Origin: JAGWBD01 sp965197455
GTDB lineage: Bacteria > Chloroflexota > Anaerolineae > Aggregatilineales > Phototrophicaceae
Assembly: GCA_965197455.1 (NCBI GenBank)
Contig: OZ240208.1
Span: forward strand, 434,001 to 498,000
Length of the DNA stretch: 64,000 bases
Reading direction: 5' to 3'
Shown piece by piece: positions 1 to 6,791 of the stretch. Position 1 is the stretch's first letter. Every line of letters begins with the position of its first letter. The notes beneath the pieces are model-generated. The model had not been told where the DNA came from, did not search any database, and saw only the letters and a program-made list of their open reading frames with translations. The position numbers were made by a program, and so were the translations under genes.

Positions 1-959
1 TGCACAGCCGAGCCGGCGGCACCCTTGCCGAGATTATCGAGCGCTGCGAGGACGACCAGGTGCTGCCCGTCAGCGTCCAGGTCGAAGCCGATGTCGCAAA
101 AGTTGGTGCCGGCCACCACGCGCGGCTCCGGGAAGCGATGCAGGCCGCTGCGGCTGCGCACCAGGCGCAGGAAGGGTTCGTCGGCGCAGGCCGCGCGATA
201 CAGGCGCCAGATGGATTTTTCGTCACGCGCTTCGTTCAGGTCGCAGTGCGCCAGCAGATGCACGCCGCGCACCATCTCGATGGCCGTCACCGAGAAATGC
301 AGCGGCAACTCCGGGCCAAGCAGCATTTCGACTTCGGCCATGTGACGATGCCCGCTGGCGCTGTAGGTGCGCACCGCGCCACTGCGCAGGGGATGGTGCG
401 AGCCGGCTGTGGCGCGCGCGCCGCCTTCGGATGAGCCCACCTTAAGCTCGATGGCGGCCCGCTGCAGCCAGCCTGCGGCGACCAGGGGCCACAGCGCCAG
501 ATTGATGGCCGTGGCGTTGCAGCCGACGCCGCTGACATACATTGCGCCGCGTAGCTCTGCGCGCCTGCGTTCTGGCAGGCCGTAGACGAAGCGTGACAGC
601 CATTCTGGCGCGGGATGAGGTGCGCCGTACCAGCGTTCCCAGGCTTCTGCCTCGTCCAGGCGAAAATCGGCGGATAGGTCGATGATCCTGGGCGCAAGCG
701 CGGCGTAGCGCTCAATGTCGCGGGCGGCGTTGCCATGCGGCAGCGCCAGGATGAGCAGGTCGCAAGGTTGCAGCGCGTCCGGCTGAATGAATTGCAAAGG
801 GGTGACGCCACGCAGGGTGGGGTGGACGTGGTGCAAGGGACGCCGCGCCTGGCTGCGGCTGCTGACCTGAACCACTTCCAGCTCGGGGTGGAAAAGCAGC
901 AGACGCAGCAATTCGCCACCGGTGTAGCCACTGCCGCCGACGATGCCGACTCTTGTCAC
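1..959 (-). CDS. lysY: LysW-amino acid-semialdehyde-forming reductase LysY (ArgC family), 3' end cut by the window edge
   Basis: NADPH-dependent reductase expected to turn LysW-gamma-aminoadipyl phosphate into the semialdehyde in the LysW lysine pathway. Translation from a GTG at 959 gives a Rossmann start VGIVGGSGYTGGELLR, the ArgC-family stretch IIDLSADFRL and the active-site cysteine in a GCNAT setting, as in LysY proteins, where classical ArgC has GCYPT. The frame is open to base 1 and ends in the C-terminal motif NLGKGAAGSAVQ, so only about 20-30 residues are missing. The GTG overlaps the lysX stop as GTGA, implying translational coupling. A second, classical argC lies at 37251, which supports a lysine rather than an arginine role here. 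It could still be an ArgC-type enzyme of a LysW arginine pathway. Confidence 0.88.
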   Translation of the reverse strand, partial: MTRVGIVGGSGYTGGELLRLLLFHPELEVVQVSSRSQARRPLHHVHPTLRGVTPLQFIQPDALQPCDLLILALPHGNAARDIERYAALAPRIIDLSADFRLDEAEAWERWYGAPHPAPEWLSRFVYGLPERRRAELRGAMYVSGVGCNATAINLALWPLVAAGWLQRAAIELKVGSSEGGARATAGSHHPLRSGAVRTYSASGHRHMAEVEMLLGPELPLHFSVTAIEMVRGVHLLAHCDLNEARDEKSIWRLYRAACADEPFLRLVRSRSGLHRFPEPRVVAGTNFCDIGFDLDADGQHLVVLAALDNLGKGAAGSAV

Positions 960-1834
960 GCGGGCACCTGTGCCTGCGCCAGCGCGTAGGAGGCCACTTC
1001 CGCCGGAATGTCGACGCCAGTGGGTGCGCTGCTGTTGCGGAATTCCATGGTGTGGTTGACTTCGTTGAGCAGCAGCTGACCGTCCGGGTCTTCCAGCAGG
1101 TCGATGGCCAGCAGGCCGCCGCCAACCGCTGCCGCGGCGCGCTGACAGAGATCATCCAGCTCCGGTGTTACCGGGCAGTTACTGGCCGAGCCGCCGCGCG
1201 CAGTATTGGTGATCCAGTGCGGCGAGCTGCGGTAGATGGCGCAGACGGTGCGCGTGCCAATGAAGAAGGCGCGGATGTCCCGCCCCGGTTTGTCCACCAG
1301 GGCCTGGCTGTAATAAACGTGATGGTTGTAGTCCCCGAGGGTCTGGCGGTGCTCGATCAGCGCCTCGGCGGCGTCGATGTCACTCACGCGCGCCAGCAGC
1401 CGCCCCCAGGACCCCGTCACGGGTTTGAGCACGGCCGGATAGCCAAGGCGCTCAAAGGCCTGCAAGGTCGTCCGCGGCTCGAAACTGAGCAGGGTGTCTG
1501 GCTGGGGCAGGCCGGCTGTGCTGAAGGCCAGGCTGGTGCGCAGCTTGTCCGCGCAGAGCGCTGCTGTGTAGTAACTGTTGAGCGTAGGAATGCCCCATTC
1601 ATTGAGCACTGCCAGCGCGTAGAGTCCGCGTGAGGTGCTGACGCAACGCTCCAGCACGAGGTCATAGTCGCGCCAGGGGCGGCCGGCAGGCGATGCCTGT
1701 TGCGGGCCGGCAACGAGGTCGAAGAGCAGATCGCGGTCGAGCAGGACGTCCGGGTCGGCGCCCTGCGCGCGCAGCGCTGCAACAAGCAGCTTTTCCTCGG
1801 CGCGGATATGGGTGATGAGCACCCCGATGCGCAT
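956..1834 (-). CDS. lysX: LysW ligase LysX (alpha-aminoadipate--LysW ligase, ATP-grasp)
   Basis: ATP-grasp ligase that attaches the alpha-amino group of alpha-aminoadipate (or glutamate in ArgX) to the C-terminal glutamate of LysW. The 292-residue protein starts MRIGVLITHIRAEEKLL, one base after the lysW stop; a longer frame upstream would overlap lysW and is rejected. Visible ATP-grasp elements are the LKPVTGSWGRLLARV strand-loop, GGGLLAIDLLED and the metal site LLNEVNHTMEF. The substrate-specificity segment reads HWITNTARGG, as I recall it for Thermus LysX. That, plus a separate arg operon in the window, favours aminoadipate. The middle gene of lysW-lysX-lysY. Confidence 0.93.
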   Translation of the reverse strand: MRIGVLITHIRAEEKLLVAALRAQGADPDVLLDRDLLFDLVAGPQQASPAGRPWRDYDLVLERCVSTSRGLYALAVLNEWGIPTLNSYYTAALCADKLRTSLAFSTAGLPQPDTLLSFEPRTTLQAFERLGYPAVLKPVTGSWGRLLARVSDIDAAEALIEHRQTLGDYNHHVYYSQALVDKPGRDIRAFFIGTRTVCAIYRSSPHWITNTARGGSASNCPVTPELDDLCQRAAAAVGGGLLAIDLLEDPDGQLLLNEVNHTMEFRNSSAPTGVDIPAEVASYALAQAQVPA

Positions 1835-1835
1835 G

Positions 1836-2006
1836 TTACTCGCCCCAGTCCTCTTCGATCTCTGGCGCCAGCTCCAGCTGCACCGGGTCGAGGTTGATGA
1901 TCTCAAGTTCAGCTCCGCAATCGACGCAGGCGATGAGTTCGTTCTGCATCACATCTGCGGGAATGCCGAGGCTGGCTTCGCATTCAGGACAGGCGTTACT
2001 GGTCAT
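1836..2006 (-). CDS. lysW: amino-group carrier protein LysW
   Basis: Small acidic carrier protein (56 aa) that protects the amino group of the lysine precursor while LysX, LysZ, LysY and LysJ act on it. It has a zinc ribbon (CPEC near residue 6, CVDC near residue 25) and ends in the conserved EDWGE, whose terminal Glu is the attachment point in the family. The start MTSNACPEC is preceded by AAGGAGA-like sequence. It is the first structural gene of the operon; TAA is followed one base later by the lysX ATG. The 160 nt upstream carry a leader peptide and attenuator, annotated separately. Confidence 0.95.
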   Translation of the reverse strand: MTSNACPECEASLGIPADVMQNELIACVDCGAELEIINLDPVQLELAPEIEEDWGE

Positions 2007-2049
2007 TTTGGTCTCCTTGAGTCGTACACACACGGTCGAAAAACTGGCA

Positions 2050-2137
2050 ACAAAAAACCTGCCCCTCTGTTTCGGGCAGGTTCGCTTCATTCGCGAGCCA
2101 CGGTGAAAATCCCGAAACAGGTCAGGCAGGGATCTTC
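2050..2137 (-). promoter_or_regulatory. transcription attenuator of the lysW operon (mutually exclusive helices 1:2, 2:3, 3:4)
   Basis: Three competing helices are visible on the minus strand. Helix 1:2 pairs GAAGATCCC (2137-2129, inside the Lys codons of the leader peptide) with GGGATTTTC (2113-2105), allowing one G-U. Helix 2:3 pairs CTGTTTCGGG (2120-2111) with CCCGAAACAG (2076-2067), 10 perfect base pairs. Helix 3:4 is the terminator at 2056-2082. Region 2 is shared by 1:2 and 2:3, and region 3 by 2:3 and 3:4. This is the layout of his/trp-type ribosome-mediated attenuators: stalling at Lys codons would free region 2 and prevent the terminator. The behaviour is inferred; the complementarities are seen. 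Confidence 0.8.
2052..2082 (-). terminator. rho-independent terminator in the lysW leader (helix 3:4)
   Basis: On the minus strand a perfect 9-bp stem (AACCTGCCC at 2082-2074 with GGGCAGGTT at 2064-2056, 9-nt loop) runs into a U-tract given by A2052-A2057 of the plus strand. It ends about 45 nt before the lysW start. It could end readthrough from the kinase gene upstream, but its position between a Lys-rich leader peptide and lysW, and an upstream 10-base segment complementary to its 5' half, fit an attenuator better. Confidence 0.85.
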
Positions 2138-2166
2138 TTGGCCTTGGCGCCGCTGAACAGAATCAC
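2122..2166 (-). CDS. lysine leader peptide (14 aa, VILFSGAKAKKIPA)
   Basis: A GTG-initiated 14-codon reading frame ending in TGA lies between the presumed promoter and the attenuator. Three of its 14 codons are lysine AAG (AAG-GCC-AAG-AAG), placed directly over region 1 of the attenuator. A weak GAG lies 8 nt before the GTG. The same frame is open further upstream to a GTG at 2220, but that would coincide with the presumed transcription start, so the shorter form is preferred. It probably serves as a lysine sensor rather than as a protein. Confidence 0.65.
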   Translation of the reverse strand: MILFSGAKAKKIPA

Positions 2167-2233
2167 GTCAGTTTGCTCGCACAGGTTCCGTACACTGGCG
2201 CAGATAGTAAACGCACACACTCACATATACCAT

Positions 2234-2262
2234 AGACTAAATGCATAAATGTAAATATGCAA
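2234..2262 (-). promoter_or_regulatory. putative promoter of the lysW operon
   Basis: On the minus strand TTGCAT (2262-2257) and TAGTCT (2239-2234) are 17 bp apart in a markedly AT-rich island within GC-rich DNA. This would start transcription near 2227, giving a leader of about 180 nt that contains the peptide and attenuator. An alternative -35, TTTACA, lies a few bases downstream. Confidence 0.5.
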
Positions 2263-2267
2263 CTTAT

Positions 2268-3146
2268 CTATATACCAAAGCGTTGCAGCGTACGGGAGAC
2301 TTCCGCGGCATAGCGTCCGCCGAAGATTCTGGCATGTACCAGCAGGGGATACAGGTTATAGATGTGCCGCCGTTCTTCGAAAAAGCCGGGCGCGATCGGC
2401 CGCAGCTCCTGATAGCGGCGATAAAAGCAGTCGCCGAAAGTGCGGCCGTGCGACCCGAACAGGGTCGTGTAGGCCAGCTCGATTTCCTCGTGAGCATAAT
2501 AGATGGCGGGATCGAGAAATGCGGTGATGCGCCCTTTTCTGGCCAGCAGGTTGGTCGCCCAGACGTCGCCGTGGATGAGCGCGGGCTGCGCTGGCTCGAT
2601 TAACCAGCGTTCGAGTTTGCCGGCGAGGGCTTCCAGGCGGCAACAAAGCGACGCGGAAATGGTGTCAGCCTCCAGGGCCACGCGCGCAAAATACAGCAGA
2701 CGCTGCTCGCGAAAAAAGTCAATCCAGCACGTGGTCGGCGGATTGGGCTGGTGCAGCGGGCCGATGAGCGTGTCCTGCGCATGGCCGTAGTGCGTCCATG
2801 TGATGCCGTGCAGTGCCGCCAGCAACTCCGCGGCGTGTTCCTGCGCAGGGGTGTCCAGTTCGCTGCTGCCCTCAACGAAACCGAGCACCAGCAGGTCAGG
2901 CGCGCTGTAGAGCAGCGGCGGCAGGGGCAGCTCGCTGACGCTGGCCAGGTGCCGCAACATGTCGCCTTCCAGGTCGAGGCGGCTGTCGTCTGCGCCGGCC
3001 TTGACGACCACATCGCAACCGTCCTGCAGCGCAACCCGATACACCGCGGCGATCATGCCACCGCTCAGGGGCTGCATACTGCGTGGCTGCAGATACGGGA
3101 TGCGCCTCAGGCGCGCGGCGATGTCTTGCACCTGCGCCTGCGGCAT
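2268..3146 (-). CDS. fructosamine/ketosamine-3-kinase family protein
   Basis: Aminoglycoside-phosphotransferase-fold kinase of the fructosamine-kinase family, which phosphorylates the sugar of glycated amines so that the adduct falls apart. The 292-aa protein shows a nucleotide-binding start (LSGGMIAAVYRV, then VVVKAG with the ATP Lys), the catalytic loop HGDVWATNLL near residue 200, and the metal site ITAFLDPAIYYAHEEIELA. Start MPQAQVQD is chosen because it falls 4 nt after the dppC stop; a longer frame would run into dppC. It is the last gene of the dppA-B-C series, so it may handle glycated peptides or amino acids imported by that transporter. Substrate is inferred from the family only. 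Confidence 0.85.
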   Translation of the reverse strand: MPQAQVQDIAARLRRIPYLQPRSMQPLSGGMIAAVYRVALQDGCDVVVKAGADDSRLDLEGDMLRHLASVSELPLPPLLYSAPDLLVLGFVEGSSELDTPAQEHAAELLAALHGITWTHYGHAQDTLIGPLHQPNPPTTCWIDFFREQRLLYFARVALEADTISASLCCRLEALAGKLERWLIEPAQPALIHGDVWATNLLARKGRITAFLDPAIYYAHEEIELAYTTLFGSHGRTFGDCFYRRYQELRPIAPGFFEERRHIYNLYPLLVHARIFGGRYAAEVSRTLQRFGI

Positions 3147-3150
3147 GCGC

Positions 3151-4038
3151 TCAGTCGCGGCGCAGGCGCGGGTCAAAGATGTCGCGGATGCCATCACCAA
3201 TGAAGTTGAAGGCCATCACAAGGCTGGCGATGGCCATGCCGGGGAAAAGCCACATCCACCATTGACTGAAGTTGTCCAGGCCGGCGTTGACCATGCTGCC
3301 CCATTCAGGCGAGGTTGGCGGCGGGCCAAGGCCGAGGAAACTCAGGCCGGCGAAGGTGAGGATGGCATTGCCGATATCGAGGGTCATGAGCACGACGGCA
3401 GGCGCGATCGAATTGGGCAGAATGGTGCGAAACAGAATCCAGGGACCTGTAGCGCCGGCGCTGCGGGCTGCATCCACATATTCGTTTTGTTTGATTTCCA
3501 GCACAATGCCACGCAGCAAGCGTGCGTAGCTGGGCCACCAGACGATGACCAGCGCAATGATGGCGTTACGAATGTCGCGCCCCAGGGCGGCAGTGATAGC
3601 CATGGCCAGGATAATGGTAGGAAAGGCCATGAAAAGCTCGGTAATGCGCATCAGAATTTCATCCCAAAGACCGCCCAGCCAGCCAGCCAGGGCTCCCATC
3701 AGGACACCGATGATGCTGCCAAATATGATGACCGCAATGCCCGCCGGGATGGTGATGCGCGCGCCATGCAAGACGCGGGTCTGAATGTCGCGTCCCAGCG
3801 CATCTGCGCCCCAGTTGTGTCCGTTTTCGCCCGGCTTGTCCAGGCGCTGTGAGACATCCTGGGCCAGCGGGTCATGGCTGGCAAGACCAGGCGCCAGCAA
3901 GGCCACCAGTAACCATCCCGCAACGACCAGCAGGCCCACCAGCACCATGGGGTGGTTGCGCAGGTGATAGCGCAGCAGCGCGATGCGCTCAGGCGACGCG
4001 GATGCGCGGATCGATGAAGTAGTAGAGGATATCGACAA
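3151..4038 (-). CDS. dppC: dipeptide/oligopeptide ABC transporter permease DppC-like
   Basis: Inner-membrane permease (295 aa) of a peptide-type ABC importer. After about 28 cytosolic residues it has a first membrane span (MVLVGLLVVAGWLLVALLAP), a large extracytoplasmic loop, and the BPD_transp_1 domain with the EAA-type loop YVDAARSAGATGPWILFRTI. It ends IFDPRLRRD, typical of DppC. The start is a TTG at 4038 lying inside dppB (50-nt overlap); the next ATG would remove the cytosolic N-terminus, so the TTG is preferred but not certain. No ATPase gene (DppD/F) is seen in the cluster, so the ATPases must be encoded elsewhere. Confidence 0.9.
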   Translation of the reverse strand: MSISSTTSSIRASASPERIALLRYHLRNHPMVLVGLLVVAGWLLVALLAPGLASHDPLAQDVSQRLDKPGENGHNWGADALGRDIQTRVLHGARITIPAGIAVIIFGSIIGVLMGALAGWLGGLWDEILMRITELFMAFPTIILAMAITAALGRDIRNAIIALVIVWWPSYARLLRGIVLEIKQNEYVDAARSAGATGPWILFRTILPNSIAPAVVLMTLDIGNAILTFAGLSFLGLGPPPTSPEWGSMVNAGLDNFSQWWMWLFPGMAIASLVMAFNFIGDGIRDIFDPRLRRD

Positions 4039-5008
4039 TGAAATTCACCATGACGTAGATGGAGGCGATAAGGACACTGACACCCATAATAGCGGGAAAA
4101 TCCTGGGACGTGGCGGCTCGAAAGGCGTAGCGACCGATTCCGGGCCAGGCAAAAATTGACTCGATCAGCACGGCCCCGGTCATCAGATTGGCCGTGGAAA
4201 GCCCAATGACCGTAACGATCGGGATCATGGCGTTGGAAAGGGCATGACGCAAAACGACATGACGTTCACGCAATCCACGCGAGCGGGCTGTGCGGACGTA
4301 GTCCATCCCCAGAACTTCCAGCATCGAGGAGCGTGTGATACGCGCGATAATGCCGGCGACGTAGCTGCCCAATACAAAGGCGGGCAGGATAATGTGTGAG
4401 AAGGCATTGGCAAACTTGTCCCACTGACCGGCAAGTGCGGCATCCACCATGAAGAGCCCGGTACGCGCCGGTGGGTCACGGATGATAAAGTCGAGTCGGC
4501 CGGGGCCGGCCACGATCCCCCAATGGACGTGTAACACGTTCAGGCCAATCAGCGCCAGCACGAAGATTGGGAAGCTGACTCCGACAACCACATAGCTGCG
4601 TGTGAGGTAGTCCGCAAGGCTGTTGCGCCAGATGGCAGAAATGATGCCGGTACCAATGCCCAGCACCATGCCGATTATTATGGCGAAGCCGGCCAGTTCA
4701 ATGGTCGCCGGCAGAAACTGGCGGATATCTTCCAGCACCGGCTTGGAAGTCTTGATCGAGACGCCAAGGTCGCCGCGCAGCAGGTTGCCCAAATAGGTCA
4801 GGTATTGTTCATGCGGCGGTTTGTCCAGTCCCCATTTGGCGCGAAAGGCCGCAATGATCTCTTCGTTGTCAAAAGCATTTTGTGGAATGTTGGCGGAGAC
4901 GGGGTCCGAGGGGACGGCATTGGCGATAATAAAGGAAACCAGTGTTATGCCAATCAGCAACGGGATGGTCAGCAGCAGACGGCGCAGGAAGAAGACCTGA
5001 AGCGGCAT
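3989..5008 (-). CDS. dppB: dipeptide/oligopeptide ABC transporter permease DppB-like
   Basis: Partner permease (339 aa). N-terminal FFLRRLLLTIPLLIGITLV is the typical DppB/OppB signal-anchor, followed by the conserved periplasmic stretch with GLDKPPHEQYLTYLGNLLRGDLG and a C-terminal transport domain with the EAA loop DYVRTARSRGLRERHV and LTGAVLIE-type segment. It ends YYFIDPRIRVA. The ATG is preceded by GAGGGGAC. It lies 74 nt downstream of dppA, the gap being occupied by a strong hairpin, and its 3' end overlaps dppC. Confidence 0.92.
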   Translation of the reverse strand: MPLQVFFLRRLLLTIPLLIGITLVSFIIANAVPSDPVSANIPQNAFDNEEIIAAFRAKWGLDKPPHEQYLTYLGNLLRGDLGVSIKTSKPVLEDIRQFLPATIELAGFAIIIGMVLGIGTGIISAIWRNSLADYLTRSYVVVGVSFPIFVLALIGLNVLHVHWGIVAGPGRLDFIIRDPPARTGLFMVDAALAGQWDKFANAFSHIILPAFVLGSYVAGIIARITRSSMLEVLGMDYVRTARSRGLRERHVVLRHALSNAMIPIVTVIGLSTANLMTGAVLIESIFAWPGIGRYAFRAATSQDFPAIMGVSVLIASIYVMVNFIVDILYYFIDPRIRVA

Positions 5009-5034
5009 GGAGTCCCCTCGTGCTGCTTAAGAAT

Positions 5035-5061
5035 GATGGCGGAGCCTGGGGCCCCGCCATC
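5035..5061 (-). terminator. intercistronic hairpin between dppA and dppB
   Basis: A perfect 8-bp GC-rich stem (GATGGCGG 5035-5042 with CCGCCATC 5054-5061) follows the dppA stop by about 20 nt and has no U-tract. Such hairpins after a binding-protein gene commonly stabilise its mRNA or reduce readthrough, making the binding protein more abundant than the permeases. Confidence 0.55.
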
Positions 5062-5082
5062 CTTGCGTTTGAGCGAGGAGAA

Positions 5083-6663
5083 TTACATCTCGTCGCGGCT
5101 GATTAAGGCGACATCCATCACCCACTGCGGGTGCCAGTTGTAGCCAACAATGCCATTGCGGAGGGCCGTCTGTGTAGCCGGATACAGGAAGGGCGCAAAG
5201 TTGCCGCTTTCCTGCAGCCAGAGCTGGATCTGTTCGAAGAGTTCAGCGCGGCGGGCGGCATCGCTCTCCCTCTTGACGGCGTCGCGTAATTCAAGGATTT
5301 CGGCCGGCGCCCGCTCCTCGGTGAAACGCAGACGCTCGGTGGCGACCTTGCCACCGGGCACGAAAGCCAGGACGTCGACAGGATCGTTGATGTCCGGTCC
5401 CCAGAGCCAGTAGCCAAAGCCGGCATTGCCGAGGCGGTACTCCTCCAGGGCGGCACCGAATTCACCTGGCGCAAGATTCACATTGATGCCGACCTCAGCC
5501 AGGTCCGCCTGGGCCTTCTGGGCGTTAATGTTCATGTCGATGCCGAAGGCATTCCAGTCCGGATACTTCAGATCGATATCGAAGCCATCGGGATAACCGG
5601 CTTCGGCCAGCAGGGCCTTCGAGCGTTCGAGATCGCGGCTCAGGGCACGGTCCTGCTGGAAAGCACCGGCGAGGAAGATGTTCATGACGGTGCCGGGCGT
5701 CGAACTGCCGGGCCAGAGCTCACGGTAACCGTCGTAGTCCAGCGCCAGGCGTACGGCCAGCCAAACCTTTGGATCGGATACCGGTCCGCCAATTTCCGGA
5801 TCGGCGTTCATGATCAGGAAGTGGTTCCACTGGCCAGGGCCACTCCACACATTGACGTCCGGGTTGTCATGAAGTTCGGCGATCTGGTCGGGATTCAGGT
5901 CGGTGGCGATGTCGATCTGCCCGGACTCCAGAGCTGCCTTCTGCGTGGCCGCTTCAGAAATGTTGACGATGAGAATGCGGTCAAAGTAGGGCGCTTCGCC
6001 AATGAAGTGGGGGTTGCGCACCAGCACGGTCTCGTCCTGCGGCGCCCAGCTCTCAAGCTGGTAAGGACCGGTACCGGCCGAATTCTGGTTGAGGTACTCG
6101 GCGGCAGCGTCAGTCTCGGCTGCATCCATGCCATCCGTTCCGCCATTGGCGCGAACGACGTCGGCATTGGTGATCGAGAAGGCCGTGTTGGCTAGTTCAG
6201 TCACGAAGGTGGGGCGTACGTCCAGCAGGGTGACGGTCACCGTGCCATCTTCGTTGGCGACGGCGGATTCGATTCCATCTGCCAGGAAGGACGGGTGACC
6301 CCTTACATACTTCAGGCGCTGGAGCGAGAAAGCCACATCGTCGGCAGTGACGCTGTCGCCATTGTTGAAGCGTGGCGCTTCGTCAAGCGAAAAAGTGTAG
6401 GTCAGGCCGTCGTCAGAAACGCTCCATGACGAAGCAAGCGAAGGGAGAATCTCGCTGGCGTCCTCGTCGGGGAAGGTGACGAGCGTGTCGTAGGTGGCGC
6501 GACGCACCATGCTGGTGGTGCCGGTGAAGCCGTTGGCCGGATCGTAGAAGTCGGTCTGCTCGGTATGACCGATGACCAGCACACGCTCATCCTGGGCGGC
6601 GAGCCCGGCGCCAGCGAGCAGCACAATGGCCATAACCAGAACGAATAAAAGTGGTCTACGCAT
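5083..6663 (-). CDS. dppA: peptide ABC transporter substrate-binding protein (SBP family 5)
   Basis: Extracytoplasmic binding protein of 526 aa, normal for family 5. It starts MRRPLLFVLVMAIVLLAGAGLAA, a Sec signal peptide, preceded by AGGAGAA; a longer frame upstream is rejected. Family features include the early QTDFYDPANGF, the LASSWSVSDDGLTYTFSLDE strand pair and NNGDSVTADDVAFSLQRL. No lipobox cysteine is seen, so it is either released or held through its N-terminus. First gene of dppA-B-C-kinase, with a good promoter directly upstream and a divergent peptidase/RidA/LLM operon on the other side. Ligand unknown: peptide, or peptide-like compounds, by family. Confidence 0.9.
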   Translation of the reverse strand: MRRPLLFVLVMAIVLLAGAGLAAQDERVLVIGHTEQTDFYDPANGFTGTTSMVRRATYDTLVTFPDEDASEILPSLASSWSVSDDGLTYTFSLDEAPRFNNGDSVTADDVAFSLQRLKYVRGHPSFLADGIESAVANEDGTVTVTLLDVRPTFVTELANTAFSITNADVVRANGGTDGMDAAETDAAAEYLNQNSAGTGPYQLESWAPQDETVLVRNPHFIGEAPYFDRILIVNISEAATQKAALESGQIDIATDLNPDQIAELHDNPDVNVWSGPGQWNHFLIMNADPEIGGPVSDPKVWLAVRLALDYDGYRELWPGSSTPGTVMNIFLAGAFQQDRALSRDLERSKALLAEAGYPDGFDIDLKYPDWNAFGIDMNINAQKAQADLAEVGINVNLAPGEFGAALEEYRLGNAGFGYWLWGPDINDPVDVLAFVPGGKVATERLRFTEERAPAEILELRDAVKRESDAARRAELFEQIQLWLQESGNFAPFLYPATQTALRNGIVGYNWHPQWVMDVALISRDEM

Positions 6664-6709
6664 GGATCGTTCTCCTGTCGTGTTTGCCCAATTGTATGTA
6701 TCCGTGGTC

Positions 6710-6738
6710 AGTATAGCGTTCGCGCATATATGCGTCAA
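6710..6738 (-). promoter_or_regulatory. promoter of the dppA-B-C-kinase operon
   Basis: TTGACG (6738-6733) and TATACT (6715-6710) on the minus strand with 17-bp spacing, 47 nt upstream of the dppA start. The spacer holds a perfect 12-bp palindrome annotated separately. Confidence 0.7.
6723..6734. promoter_or_regulatory. palindromic operator candidate CGCATATATGCG in the divergent control region
   Basis: A perfect 12-bp palindrome lies between the -35 and -10 elements of the dppA promoter and about 29 bp upstream of a TATAGT -10 for the divergent peptidase operon. A protein bound here could control both operons. The cognate regulator is not encoded nearby. Confidence 0.5.
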
Positions 6739-6762
6739 ACGGGCGCGGCGTAGCACCTGTGC

Positions 6763-6768
6763 TATAGT
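6763..6768 (+). promoter_or_regulatory. -10 element (TATAGT) for the M24 peptidase-RidA-LLM operon
   Basis: TATAGT lies 24 nt upstream of the peptidase ATG. No good -35 is found at 16-18 bp, so activation or an extended recognition may be needed. Confidence 0.4.
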
Positions 6769-6791
6769 CCGTTTCTTTTACGGAGGATGTG

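Noticed and set aside
956..1834. Calling the ATP-grasp ligase ArgX (glutamate-LysW ligase)
   Set aside because: A full argC-B-D-J set with ArgJ is present and the specificity segment is HWITN as in LysX.
2052..2082. Reading the lysW-leader hairpin simply as the terminator of the fructosamine-kinase transcript
   Set aside because: It lies about 185 nt past that gene and beyond the presumed lysW promoter and leader peptide; the anti-terminator complementarity would be unexplained. A double role remains possible.
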